From positions 787,001-851,000 of the forward strand of contig NZ_CP135076.1 in NCBI RefSeq assembly GCF_032229225.1: a DNA stretch of 64,000 nucleotides. The letters are read 5' to 3'. The DNA is from Stakelama saccharophila. GTDB taxonomy: Bacteria; Pseudomonadota; Alphaproteobacteria; Sphingomonadales; Sphingomonadaceae. Under the pieces are notes generated by a model. That model made no database searches. It saw only the letters and a program-made list of their open reading frames with translations, and was not told where the DNA came from. Made by a program: the position numbers and the translations under genes. Shown here in pieces: positions 8,972 to 17,683 of the stretch (position 1 is its first letter; every line of letters starts with the position of its first letter).

Positions 8972-10663
8972 TCAGTCTGCGGCCGCCACCTCCGTGCGCA
9001 GCGCCTTGCGGTCGAGCTTGCCGATCATCGTCTTGGGCATGGTCAGGCGCACGATCACCTCGTCCACGCGCTCATGCTTGCCCAGCTTCGGGTTCAGCCA
9101 GTCGCGCAGCGCCGCGCCGCTCGCTTCGAAGCCGTGGTTCAGCGTCACGTAGGCGCGCGGCATTTCGCCGTGATAGGCGTCGGGCACGCCGATCACGAGC
9201 GCTTCCTTCACCGCCGGGTGGCCGTACAGGATGGTCTCGATCTGGCTGGGAAACACCTTGAACCCGCCGACCGCGATCATGTCCTTCAACCGGTCGACGA
9301 TGCGGATATAGCCGTCCGCGTCGATCAGGCCGACATCGCCGGTGCGCAGCCAGCGGCGGTCGTCCGGTCCGCCGGTGACCACCCCGGCATCGGCGTCGGG
9401 GCGGTTCCAATAGCCGGCCATGATCTGCGGCCCGCACACGACGATCTCACCCGGCTCGCCGTCTGCGGCGGGACGCGACGGATCCTCCTTGTCGACCAGG
9501 CGGACGGCCGTGCCCTGGATCGGCTGGCCGATGGTGCCGTTCCTGTTCTCCCCCTCATAGGGATTGCTCGACACCACGCCGGAACTCTCCGACAGGCCGT
9601 ATCCCTCGATCAGCCTGGCGCCGGTTTCCTGCTCGAACCGGGATTTCAGCTCCGCCGGCAGCGGCGCGCCGCCGGAAATGCACACGCGCAGGCTCGAAAA
9701 ATCGGTGCGCGCCGTCTTCGGATGGTCGAGCAGCGCCTGATACATGGTCGGCACGCCGGGAAGCGAGGTCGCCTTCGTCCGGTCGAGCGCCGCCAGCGTC
9801 TGCGCCGCGTCGAAGCGCGGCAGCATCACGATCTCGCCGCCGGTCAGGACGGTGCGGTTGAGCACGCAGGTATTGGCGAAGACGTGGAAAAAAGGCAGCA
9901 CGCCCAGGATGCGGTCGACCACCTTGCCGCGCTGCGGGTCGAGCGCCGCCACCTGCCGGGCATTGGCCGACAGGTTCTGGTGCGTCAGCATCGCGCCCTT
10001 CGGCCTGCCGGTGGTGCCGCCGGTATATTGGATCAGCGCGATGTCGCGCTCCGGTGCGATTTCCGGCATCCGGCACCTGCCGTCATTGGCGATCAGCGCG
10101 GAAAATGCCGTGATCCGCTCGTCATCCGGTTTCCGCGCCACCTCCCGACCGCGGAACAGCCGGTACAATAGCGATTTGGCCGGCGGCAACACGCCCGCGA
10201 CCGATCCCACGACCAGCCGTTCCAGGCTGCTCGTGTCGAGAACCTTCAGCGCCGTCGGCAGCAGCGCCGTCGCCGACAGGGTGAACAGCAAACGGGTGCC
10301 CGAATCCTCTACCTGGTGCGCCAGTTCCTCGACCGTGTAGAGCGGCGAGAAATTGACCACCGTCGCGCCCAGTTTCAGGATGCCGTAATATGCGGCGCAA
10401 TAATGCGGGACGTTGGGCAGGAACAGGCCGATCCTGTCGCCGGGGCCATATCCCGCCGCCGCCAGTCCGCACGCGACCCGGTTGGCGCCGTCCAGCGCCT
10501 CGGCATAGCTGTATTTCCGCCCCAGAAAATCGATCATGGGCATCTTGCCGGCGTCCCGCGCCGACCGTTCGAACAGATCGACCATGGACAGCGGCGGAAA
10601 TGCCTGATCCCAGGGGCCGGGGTGCTGATAACGCTCGCGCCAGGCTCGGGCAGGGTCGCTCAT
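8972..10663 (-). CDS. long-chain fatty-acid--CoA ligase, FadD-like
   Basis: The enzyme activates fatty acids to acyl-CoA through an acyl-adenylate. The 563-residue protein has the ANL-family motifs: YTGGTTGRPKGAMLTH (213-228), GYGLSESSGV, RTGDVGLIDADGY and a C-terminal PKTMIGKLDRKAL with the adenylation lysine. SMVDLFERSARD at about residue 27 is the usual N-terminal start of long-chain FadD proteins, so translation must begin near here. The ATG at 10663 directly follows the inverted repeat TTACAC-TC-GTGTAA with no Shine-Dalgarno sequence between, suggesting a leaderless or very short leader transcript under a repressor. Exact chain length preference is not readable. Confidence 0.93.
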   Translation of the reverse strand: MSDPARAWRERYQHPGPWDQAFPPLSMVDLFERSARDAGKMPMIDFLGRKYSYAEALDGANRVACGLAAAGYGPGDRIGLFLPNVPHYCAAYYGILKLGATVVNFSPLYTVEELAHQVEDSGTRLLFTLSATALLPTALKVLDTSSLERLVVGSVAGVLPPAKSLLYRLFRGREVARKPDDERITAFSALIANDGRCRMPEIAPERDIALIQYTGGTTGRPKGAMLTHQNLSANARQVAALDPQRGKVVDRILGVLPFFHVFANTCVLNRTVLTGGEIVMLPRFDAAQTLAALDRTKATSLPGVPTMYQALLDHPKTARTDFSSLRVCISGGAPLPAELKSRFEQETGARLIEGYGLSESSGVVSSNPYEGENRNGTIGQPIQGTAVRLVDKEDPSRPAADGEPGEIVVCGPQIMAGYWNRPDADAGVVTGGPDDRRWLRTGDVGLIDADGYIRIVDRLKDMIAVGGFKVFPSQIETILYGHPAVKEALVIGVPDAYHGEMPRAYVTLNHGFEASGAALRDWLNPKLGKHERVDEVIVRLTMPKTMIGKLDRKALRTEVAAAD

Positions 10664-10677
10664 TTACACGAGTGTAA
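10664..10677 (-). promoter_or_regulatory. palindromic operator candidate abutting the acyl-CoA ligase start
   Basis: On the gene strand the sequence is TTACACTCGTGTAA, two perfect 6-base half-sites with a 2-base spacer, and the ATG is the next base. TetR-type regulators of fatty-acid genes use short palindromes of this kind. No regulator gene is adjacent. Confidence 0.5.
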
Positions 10678-10706
10678 GCAGGTCCGGCGGGGAGCGCAAC
10701 CGCCCC

Positions 10707-10913
10707 TCAGCGCGCGACGCGGCTTCCGGTCCAGGTCACCAGCACCGAGAACGCGGCAACGCCCAGGTCGACAGCGGCGCTGACGCGGTGCGGGGCGCGG
10801 TCGCCATGGTCATGGGTCAGGATGCGGATGTCGGCGCTGGGATGATCGGCGATCCCGACGGCCAGCAATGCCGCCGCGATGATCCCGAATCCGATGGCGC
10901 GCCTGTGTCGCAT
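10707..10913 (-). CDS. small exported or membrane protein of unknown function
   Basis: From ATG 10913 the protein has 68 residues: MRHRRAIGFGIIAAALLAVG is a basic N-terminus plus a hydrophobic segment, followed by ADIRILTHDHGDRAPHRVSAAVDLGVAAFSVLVTWTGSRVAR with a second mildly hydrophobic stretch. The regular alternation and the IRILTHDHGD segment look like a real protein; I do not recognise a named family. The frame continues upstream to 10949, but that extension lacks a ribosome site. Confidence 0.5.
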   Translation of the reverse strand: MRHRRAIGFGIIAAALLAVGIADHPSADIRILTHDHGDRAPHRVSAAVDLGVAAFSVLVTWTGSRVAR

Positions 10914-11002
10914 GGTCGAACCTGTACGCCATCGCGCGCAGACCGACAAGCACTCATGCGGCGAAGCGGCATGGCCGGCGGTGCGATAGCGGCGCGCGAG
11001 CG

Positions 11003-11030
11003 GGGCGGCCGGGATCGGGTCCGGCCGCCC
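11003..11030 (-). terminator. GC hairpin downstream of clpA
   Basis: GGGCGGCCGG (11003-11012) and CCGGCCGCCC (11021-11030) form a perfect 10-base stem with an 8-base loop, starting seven bases after the clpA stop codon. There is no T run, so it may be a weak terminator or protect the mRNA 3' end. Confidence 0.4.
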
Positions 11031-11036
11031 ACACCC

Positions 11037-13367
11037 TTACTTGGTTTCGACCTCGGCCGGCTTCTTTCTGCCGCCGCTCTTCTTGCGCGGGCGCTTCGGC
11101 GGGGCGGGCGTGATCTCGAAGGACAGTTCGTCCGTACCGTCCTTCAGCTTCACGGCCACCTCGCCGCCATTGACCAGCTTGCCGAACAGCAACTCCTCGG
11201 CCAGCGGCTGCTTGATCTTTTCCTGGATCAGGCGGCTCATCGGCCGGGCGCCGTACAGCTTGTCATAGCCGCGCTTCGTCAGCCATTCCTTGGCGCCGTC
11301 GTCGAGCTGGATGTGCACGCCCCGGTCGGCGAGTTGCAGCTCGAGCTGGAGAATGAATTTCTCCACCACCCGCGAGACGACCTCGGTCGGCAGATAGCTG
11401 AACGGCACGATGGCATCGAGGCGATTGCGGAATTCGGGCGTGAACAGCCGCTTCACCGCCTCGTCCTGCGCATCCTCCTTGCTGACATTGCCGAAGCCGA
11501 TCGCTTCCTTGGCCATGTCGGCGGCGCCCGCATTGGTCGTCATGATGACGATGGTGTTGCGGAAATCGACGGTCTTGCCGTGATGGTCGGTCAGCTTGCC
11601 ATTATCCATGACCTGCAGCAGCACGTTGAACAGGTCGGGATGCGCCTTCTCGATCTCGTCGAGCAGCAGCACCGAATGCGGATTCTGGTCGACCGCGTCG
11701 GTCAAGAGGCCGCCCTGGTCATAGCCGACATAGCCCGGAGGCGCGCCGATCAGGCGGCTGACCGAATGGCGCTCCATATATTCGCTCATGTCGAAGCGCT
11801 GGAGCGGAATGCCCAGGATCTCCGCGAGCTGGCGGGCGACCTCGGTCTTACCGACGCCGGTGGGGCCGGAGAACAGATAGTTGCCGATCGGCTTGTCGGG
11901 ATCGCGCAGGCCCGCTCGGCTTAGCTTGATGGCGGAGGACAGCACCTCGATCGCCTTGTCCTGGCCGAACACGACGCGCTTTAGGTCGGTCTCCAGGCTG
12001 GACAGAACCTTGGTGTCGTCCGCCGACACCGATTTCGGCGGAATGCGCGCCATCGTTGCGATGACGGCCTCGATCTCCTTGGGCGTGATCGTCTTGCGCC
12101 GCTTCGACACCGGCACGAGCATCTGCATCGCGCCGACCTCGTCGATCACGTCGATCGCCTTGTCGGGCAGCTTGCGGTCGTTGATGTAGCGCGCCGACAG
12201 CTCGACCGCGGTCTTGAGCGAATCGGGCGTGTACTTGACCGAGTGGTGCTCCTCGAACGCCGAACGGAGCCCGGCGAGGATCTTGATCGTGTCTTCGACG
12301 GTCGGCTCGTTGACGTCGATCTTCTGGAACCGGCGCAAGAGCGCGCGATCCTTTTCGAAATGGTTGCGGAATTCCTTGTAGGTGGTGGAGCCGATGCAGC
12401 GGATCGTGCCGCCCGACAGCGCAGGCTTGAGCAGGTTCGACGCATCCATCGCGCCGCCCGAGGTCGCGCCCGCACCGATGACGGTGTGGATCTCGTCGAT
12501 GAACAGGATGGCATGCGGCAGCTTTTCCAGCTCCGACACCACCTGTTTCAGCCGCTCCTCGAAATCGCCGCGATAGCGCGTGCCGGCGAGCAGCGCGCCC
12601 ATGTCGAGCGAATAGATCACCGCCTCTTCCAGCACCTCGGGAACGTCGCCCTCGATGATCTTGCGGGCCAGGCCCTCGGCGATGGCGGTCTTGCCGACGC
12701 CGGGATCGCCCACGTAAAGCGGGTTGTTCTTCGAGCGGCGGCACAGGATCTGCACCGTCCGATCGACCTCCGGCCCGCGGCCGATCAGGGGATCGACCTT
12801 GCCGTTTTCCGCCTTTTCGTTGAGGTTGACGGTGAACTGCTTGAGCGCGCTTTCGCCCTTCTTGCCGTCGCCCTTGGCGGCCTTTTCGTCCTCGGCGCCC
12901 TTGGGCGTCGCTGCTTCCGCCGTCGAGGCGCCCTTGCCGACGCCGTGGCTGATATAGCTGACGGCGTCGAGGCGGCTCATATCCTGTTGCTGCAGGAAAT
13001 AGACGGCATAGCTTTCGCGCTCGGAGAACAAGGCGACCAGCACGTTGGCGCCGGTCACCTCGTCCCGGCCGGACGATTGCACGTGCAGGATGGCGCGCTG
13101 GACGACGCGCTGAAAGCCGCTGGTCGGCGAGGGGTCGGTCGCCGCGTCGAGCTTCAGCGCATCGAGTTCGGTGTCGAGATAGTGCGCGACCACCGTCCGC
13201 AATTCGTCCAGATCGACGCCGCAGGCGCCCATCACCTTCAGCGCATGCTCGTCATCGACGAGCGCGAGCAGCAGATGCTCCAGCGTCGCATATTCATGGC
13301 GGCGGGCGGACGCGGCCTCGAGCGCCTTGTGCAGCGTGGATTCCAGCGCGGATGCGAAAGAAGGCAT
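11037..13367 (-). CDS. clpA: ATP-dependent Clp protease ATP-binding subunit ClpA
   Basis: ClpA is the AAA+ unfoldase that feeds proteins into ClpP, with ClpS as adaptor for N-end-rule substrates. The 776-residue protein has a Clp N-domain (1-145), a low-complexity linker (150-175), a first AAA module with Walker A GDPGVGKTAIA (220-230) and a second with GPTGVGKTEVARQL (about 495-510), plus GAPPGYVGYDQGG. The last 20 residues are a Lys/Arg/Pro-rich tail (PPKRPRKKSGGRKK) beyond the E. coli length. GGAG lies about ten bases before the ATG. clpS is not adjacent but is encoded about 18 kb away in this window; clpP is not here. Confidence 0.96.
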   Translation of the reverse strand: MPSFASALESTLHKALEAASARRHEYATLEHLLLALVDDEHALKVMGACGVDLDELRTVVAHYLDTELDALKLDAATDPSPTSGFQRVVQRAILHVQSSGRDEVTGANVLVALFSERESYAVYFLQQQDMSRLDAVSYISHGVGKGASTAEAATPKGAEDEKAAKGDGKKGESALKQFTVNLNEKAENGKVDPLIGRGPEVDRTVQILCRRSKNNPLYVGDPGVGKTAIAEGLARKIIEGDVPEVLEEAVIYSLDMGALLAGTRYRGDFEERLKQVVSELEKLPHAILFIDEIHTVIGAGATSGGAMDASNLLKPALSGGTIRCIGSTTYKEFRNHFEKDRALLRRFQKIDVNEPTVEDTIKILAGLRSAFEEHHSVKYTPDSLKTAVELSARYINDRKLPDKAIDVIDEVGAMQMLVPVSKRRKTITPKEIEAVIATMARIPPKSVSADDTKVLSSLETDLKRVVFGQDKAIEVLSSAIKLSRAGLRDPDKPIGNYLFSGPTGVGKTEVARQLAEILGIPLQRFDMSEYMERHSVSRLIGAPPGYVGYDQGGLLTDAVDQNPHSVLLLDEIEKAHPDLFNVLLQVMDNGKLTDHHGKTVDFRNTIVIMTTNAGAADMAKEAIGFGNVSKEDAQDEAVKRLFTPEFRNRLDAIVPFSYLPTEVVSRVVEKFILQLELQLADRGVHIQLDDGAKEWLTKRGYDKLYGARPMSRLIQEKIKQPLAEELLFGKLVNGGEVAVKLKDGTDELSFEITPAPPKRPRKKSGGRKKPAEVETK

Positions 13368-13511
13368 TTCAGTCAGTACTCCAGTCGGGCCGAAAGGGAA
13401 TGTACGGGGCCCGCAAACCCAATGTCGGAATTGCGGACCGGCACATCAAGCGCGGCGACCCCGTGCCGGAAGTTCGCGGAGGCGACCCCACGCTTTCCGG
13501 CCCGCTCGCGC

Positions 13512-13709
13512 TCATCGCCGGAATAGCGCCTCGGCGCTTGCACGGTGATTAACGGCGTATTCAATTCGCGCCCTGGTCCGCGCGATCTCGCCCTCCAGCG
13601 CGGCGATGCGCGCGTTCAGTTCGTCCACCGAAAGCGGATCGAGGTCCTGCCGGGCGAGGTCGGCGAGCGCATCGCCCGGACGGCGCGGAAGATTCTCGTC
13701 GACGTCCAT
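13512..13709 (-). CDS. DUF1192 domain protein
   Basis: This 65-residue protein contains the family core DLDPLSVDELNARIAALEGEIARTRARIE, a short coiled-coil-forming helix, and ends ASAEALFRR. DUF1192 proteins are small, soluble and common in alphaproteobacteria; their function is unknown. It is divergent from the quinone oxidoreductase gene, separated by 74 bases, a pairing often seen in this group as far as I recall. Confidence 0.8.
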   Translation of the reverse strand: MDVDENLPRRPGDALADLARQDLDPLSVDELNARIAALEGEIARTRARIEYAVNHRASAEALFRR

Positions 13710-13783
13710 CGGATCGCAGCGTTGACCCTGGGCGCGGCGATGTCAATAACGGGCGTGCCACTGCGCAGATTGGGGGGCAGGCG

Positions 13784-14785
13784 ATGACGACCGTTCCGGA
13801 GAAGATGCGCGCGATCGACCCGGCGGAAGCCGGCGGGCCGGACGTGCTGCGGATCGTCGAGCGTCCCGTCCCCCGACCGGGGGCCGGCGAGGTGCTGATC
13901 GCCGTGGCGGCGGCCGGCGTCAATCGGCCCGACGTGATGCAGCGCAAAGGGGCCTATCCGCCGCCGCCCGGTGCACCGTCGATCCCCGGCCTGGAGATCG
14001 CCGGGACGGTCGCCGCGGTGGGCGAGGGCGTCGGCCCGGAGCAGATGGGCCAGCCCGTCTGCGCCCTGATCGCCGGCGGCGGCTATGGCGAATATGCCTG
14101 TGCGCCGGCCGGCCAGTGCCTGCCGGTGCCCGATGCGCTGACCATGACGGAGGCGGCGGCCATCCCGGAGACCCTGTTCACGGTGTGGAGCAACCTGTTC
14201 GAGCGCGCCTTCGCCGACGCTGGCGACACGGTGCTCGTCCACGGCGGCACCAGTGGCATCGGCACGATGGCGATCAGCCTCGGCAGGCTGTTCGGGCTGA
14301 CCAGCATCGTAACCTGCGGCACCGACGCGAAATGCGATGCGGCGCGGGTGTGGGGCGCCGATCACGCGATCAATTACCGGCAGGAGGATTTCGTCGACCG
14401 GGTGGCGGCGATCACCGGCGGCGCCGGCGTCCAGATCGTGATCGACATGGTCGGCGGCGACTATGTGCCGCGCAACCTGAAATGCCTGGCCGAGGACGGC
14501 CGGCACGTCTCCATCGCCGTGCAGGGCGGGGCGAAGGCGACGATTCCCATCTTCCAGGTGATGCAGCGGCGCCTGACCCTGACGGGTTCGACGCTGCGGG
14601 CACGCGACACCGGGTTCAAGACGATGGTCGCCGACGAACTGTCGCGGAACGTCTGGCCGCACGTCGAGGCGGGCGCGCTGAAACCGTGCATGGACCGCAC
14701 CTTTCCGCTGGAACGCGCCGCCGACGCCCATGCCCGGATGGAAGCGGGCGATCATATCGGCAAGATCGTCCTGACCATGCGCTGA
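13784..14785 (+). CDS. NAD(P)H quinone oxidoreductase, PIG3 type
   Basis: The protein has 333 residues and belongs to the medium-chain dehydrogenase/reductase superfamily, quinone oxidoreductase branch. Visible are GAYPPPPGAPSIPGLEIAGTV, the nucleotide-binding stretch VHGGTSGIGTMAISLGRLFG (a longer form of the G-x-x-G-x-x-G motif) and the C-terminal AHARMEAGDHIGKIVLTM. The cysteine ligands of zinc alcohol dehydrogenases are absent, as expected for this branch. It probably reduces quinones with NADPH. No co-transcribed partner is evident. Confidence 0.9.
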   Translation: MTTVPEKMRAIDPAEAGGPDVLRIVERPVPRPGAGEVLIAVAAAGVNRPDVMQRKGAYPPPPGAPSIPGLEIAGTVAAVGEGVGPEQMGQPVCALIAGGGYGEYACAPAGQCLPVPDALTMTEAAAIPETLFTVWSNLFERAFADAGDTVLVHGGTSGIGTMAISLGRLFGLTSIVTCGTDAKCDAARVWGADHAINYRQEDFVDRVAAITGGAGVQIVIDMVGGDYVPRNLKCLAEDGRHVSIAVQGGAKATIPIFQVMQRRLTLTGSTLRARDTGFKTMVADELSRNVWPHVEAGALKPCMDRTFPLERAADAHARMEAGDHIGKIVLTMR

Positions 14786-14866
14786 CCCTCTCGCGCCCGG
14801 CCACCGGACGTCGGGCACTGCGGACGCTTCCCCCGATGCCGCGGCGTCGCTAAGGCGGACCGCGTC

Positions 14867-15781
14867 ATGACCGATCATACCCCCGATCCCGCGATGCTCG
14901 CCAAGGCGGAAACGCTGACCGAGGCGCTGCCCTATCTGCAACGCTACGCCGGCGAGACCTTCGTCGTGAAATATGGCGGCCACGCCATGGGCGACCCCGA
15001 ACTGGCGCGCGACTTCGCCGAGGACGTGGTGCTGCTGAAGGCGGTCGGCATCAATCCCGTCGTCGTTCATGGCGGCGGTCCGCAGATCGGCGCGATGCTG
15101 AAGCAGCTAGGCGTCGAGAGCGAATTCATCGACGGCCTGCGCGTCACCAGTGCGGAAACGGCGCGCGTCGCCGAAATGGTGCTGTCGGGCGCGATCAACA
15201 AGGAAATCGTCGCCTGGATCGACCAGGCCGGCGGCCGCGCGGTCGGCATTTCGGGCAAGGACGGCGGCTTCGTGCGTGCCGCCAAGGTCGAACGCACGAC
15301 GCGCGATCCCGACAGCAATATCGAGCGGGCGGTCGATCTCGGCTTCGTCGGCCGGCCGGAGCGCATCGACCGCAGCGTGATCGACACCGTCTCGGCCGCC
15401 GGCATGATCCCGGTGATCGCGCCGATCGGCGTGGGGCCGGGGGGCGAGACCTTCAACATCAACGCCGACACCATGGCCGGGGCCATCGCCGGCGCGTTGC
15501 GGGCCGCCCGGCTGTTCCTCCTGACCGACGTGGCCGGGGTGCTCGACAGCCGAGGCGACCTGCTGACCGACCTCGATCCGCCCGCCATCGCCCGCCTGCG
15601 TGCGGCCGGCACCATCACCGGCGGCATGATCCCGAAACTGGAAACCTGCGTTTCGGCCGTGGAGGCGGGCGTGGATGCCGCCGTCATCCTCGACGGGCGC
15701 GTGCCCCATGCGATGCTGCTGGAAATCTTTACGCGGCGCGGCGCGGGCACGCTGGTTGGCAAATCGATGCCGAGCACCTAA
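14867..15781 (+). CDS. argB: acetylglutamate kinase
   Basis: ArgB phosphorylates N-acetyl-L-glutamate, the second step of arginine synthesis. The 304-residue protein shows [14 protein letters not shown] (phosphate-binding Lys), [13 protein letters not shown], and the C-terminal [14 protein letters not shown], all typical of the longer, arginine-sensitive form with an N-terminal helix (residues 8-30: [19 protein letters not shown]). Gene order argB-yggT-folD-marC on one strand suggests loose co-transcription. Confidence 0.96.
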   Translation: MTDHTPDPAMLAKAETLTEALPYLQRYAGETFVVKYGGHAMGDPELARDFAEDVVLLKAVGINPVVVHGGGPQIGAMLKQLGVESEFIDGLRVTSAETARVAEMVLSGAINKEIVAWIDQAGGRAVGISGKDGGFVRAAKVERTTRDPDSNIERAVDLGFVGRPERIDRSVIDTVSAAGMIPVIAPIGVGPGGETFNINADTMAGAIAGALRAARLFLLTDVAGVLDSRGDLLTDLDPPAIARLRAAGTITGGMIPKLETCVSAVEAGVDAAVILDGRVPHAMLLEIFTRRGAGTLVGKSMPST

Positions 15782-15832
15782 TTTGGCGCGACTGTACCAG
15801 CCAGGCGGCACACCGACGCGCGGAGACAAGGC

Positions 15833-16132
15833 TTGAACGCAATATTAGACATCATCCAGGTTCTGCTGACGATCCTGACCTGGATCATCATCATTCAGGC
15901 GATCCTGTCCTGGTTGATCGCGTTCAACGTCATCAACACGCATAACGAGTTCGTGCGCTCGCTATGGCATGGCCTGGGCGTGATCACCGAGCCGCTCTAC
16001 CGCCCGATCCGGCGGGTACTGCCGGATTTCGGCGCGCTGGACCTGTCGCCGCTGGTGGTCCTGATCATCCTCTATATCCTGCAGAACATCATCATCCCCC
16101 GGCTCTATACCGGCCCCACCTTCGTGATGTAG
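15833..16132 (+). CDS. YggT family membrane protein
   Basis: The protein has 99 residues and two long hydrophobic segments with the family pattern: [51 protein letters not shown]. The translation start is TTG at 15833, supported by CGGAGAC eight bases upstream and by the lack of an earlier ATG. YggT proteins are small inner-membrane proteins linked with cell division or osmotic tolerance in other bacteria; the role here is unknown. Confidence 0.88.
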   Translation: MNAILDIIQVLLTILTWIIIIQAILSWLIAFNVINTHNEFVRSLWHGLGVITEPLYRPIRRVLPDFGALDLSPLVVLIILYILQNIIIPRLYTGPTFVM

Positions 16133-16179
16133 CGTCCGGCGGTGGCCAGTCGGTCACGAAATCTCTATGGGGCGCGGGC

Positions 16180-17055
16180 ATGACGGCAGCGATCATCGAC
16201 GGCAAGGCGTTCGCGGCGGACCTGAGGGCCCGTATCGGCGACATGGTATCCGATTTCCGCGGCAAGGCGGGCCGGCCACCCGGTTTGGCCGTCGTGCTGG
16301 TGGGCGAGGACCCGGCGTCGTCCGTCTATGTCCGGATGAAGGGCAAGGCGACCGTCGCCGCGGGCATGGAAAGCTTCGAGCACCGCCTGTCCGCCGACGC
16401 CTCGCTCGACGAGCTGCTGCATCTGGTCGACCGGCTCAACGCCGACACGCGCATCGACGGCATCCTCGTCCAGCTTCCGCTGCCGAAGCATCTCGACGAG
16501 CAGGCGGTGATCCGACGCATCGACCCGGACAAGGATGTCGACGGCCTGACGCCGGTCAGCACCGGGCGGCTGGCGCTCGGCATCGAGGGACTCGTGCCCT
16601 GCACGCCGCTCGGCTGCCTGATGCTGCTGGAAGACCAGCTCGGCGATCTGTCGGGGATGGACGCGGTGATCATCGGCCGCTCGATCCTGGTGGGCAAGCC
16701 GATGGCGCAGCTCCTTCTGTCGCGCAACTGCACGGTCACCGTCGCTCATTCGCGCACGCGCGACCTGTCGAGCCATATCAGGCGCGCCGACATCGTCGTC
16801 GCCGCCGTCGGCCGCCCCGATTTCGTCAAGGGCGAATGGATCAGGCCCGGCGCCACCGTCATCGACGTCGGCATCAACCGGACCGAGGACGGGCTGGTCG
16901 GCGATGTCGATTTCGACGGCGCCGCATCGGTCGCGGCCGCGATCACGCCGGTGCCGGGCGGGGTGGGGCCGATGACCATCGCCTGCCTGCTCCGGAACAC
17001 GCTGGTCGCCGCGCACCGGAATGCCGGCGTGGCGCTCGACATGGACGCGATCTAG
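16180..17055 (+). CDS. folD: bifunctional methylenetetrahydrofolate dehydrogenase/cyclohydrolase FolD
   Basis: FolD interconverts 5,10-methylene- and 10-formyl-tetrahydrofolate. At 291 residues it is of standard length. YVRMKGKA holds the catalytic lysine, [15 protein letters not shown] the substrate loop, [15 protein letters not shown] the NADP+ site and VIDVGINR the last conserved strand. An open extension runs upstream to 15964 through yggT, but ATG 16180 begins the family domain ([16 protein letters not shown]). The marC gene starts five bases after its stop. Confidence 0.96.
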   Translation: MTAAIIDGKAFAADLRARIGDMVSDFRGKAGRPPGLAVVLVGEDPASSVYVRMKGKATVAAGMESFEHRLSADASLDELLHLVDRLNADTRIDGILVQLPLPKHLDEQAVIRRIDPDKDVDGLTPVSTGRLALGIEGLVPCTPLGCLMLLEDQLGDLSGMDAVIIGRSILVGKPMAQLLLSRNCTVTVAHSRTRDLSSHIRRADIVVAAVGRPDFVKGEWIRPGATVIDVGINRTEDGLVGDVDFDGAASVAAAITPVPGGVGPMTIACLLRNTLVAAHRNAGVALDMDAI

Positions 17056-17059
17056 ACTC

Positions 17060-17683
17060 GTGGTCGAGCTGTTCATCTCCACGCTCATCACCTTTTTCGT
17101 GGTGATCGACCCGATCGGCTGCGCGCCGATCTATGCCGGGCTGACGGCGGACGCCACCACGGCGCAGCGGCGCGCCATGGCGATCCGCGCGATCACGGTG
17201 TCGGCCGCCATCATCCTGGTCTTCGCCCTGTTCGGCGAGCATCTGCTGGGCGGGCTGGGCATCAGCCTCGACAGTTTCCGCATCGCAGGCGGCATCATGC
17301 TGTTCCTGATCGCGCTGGAAATGGTCTTTGAAAAGCGCACCAAGCGGCGCGAGGACCGGGCGCAGAAGATCATCGACGAGCAGCCGGAGGTGGAGGACGT
17401 CTCGATCTTTCCCATGGCGATGCCGATGATCGCAGGGCCGGGTTCGATCGCGTCGATCATGCTGCTGATGTCGCGCGATTCGGGGCTCGAACGCTCGATC
17501 GTCATCCTTGCGGCGGTCGGGGTGATCCTGCTTTTGACGCTGGCCGCGCTGATGGCGGCGGGGCCGCTGATGCGGCTGATGGGCGACAAGATCGAGGCGA
17601 TGATCACGCGGCTGCTGGGCGTGCTGCTGTCGGCCTTTTCGGTTCAGTTCATCGTCGACGGCGTGCGCGCCAGCTTCACCTGA
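17060..17683 (+). CDS. MarC family membrane protein
   Basis: The protein has 207 residues with six hydrophobic segments. LFISTLITFFVVIDPIGCAPIYAGL at the N-terminus and ISLDSFRIAGGIMLFLIALEMVF are family signatures; SIFPMAMPMIAGPGSIASIMLLM is the second repeat. The start is GTG 17060, immediately before the first membrane helix and five bases after the folD stop. The family is named after a locus once linked to multiple antibiotic resistance; no transport substrate is established. Its end overlaps the converging gene by eight bases. Confidence 0.88.
   Translation: MVELFISTLITFFVVIDPIGCAPIYAGLTADATTAQRRAMAIRAITVSAAIILVFALFGEHLLGGLGISLDSFRIAGGIMLFLIALEMVFEKRTKRREDRAQKIIDEQPEVEDVSIFPMAMPMIAGPGSIASIMLLMSRDSGLERSIVILAAVGVILLLTLAALMAAGPLMRLMGDKIEAMITRLLGVLLSAFSVQFIVDGVRASFT

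Noticed and set aside
12243..13526. A 427-codon plus-strand frame opposite clpA
   Set aside because: The minus strand encodes a full ClpA; the antisense protein is low-complexity and Arg-rich.
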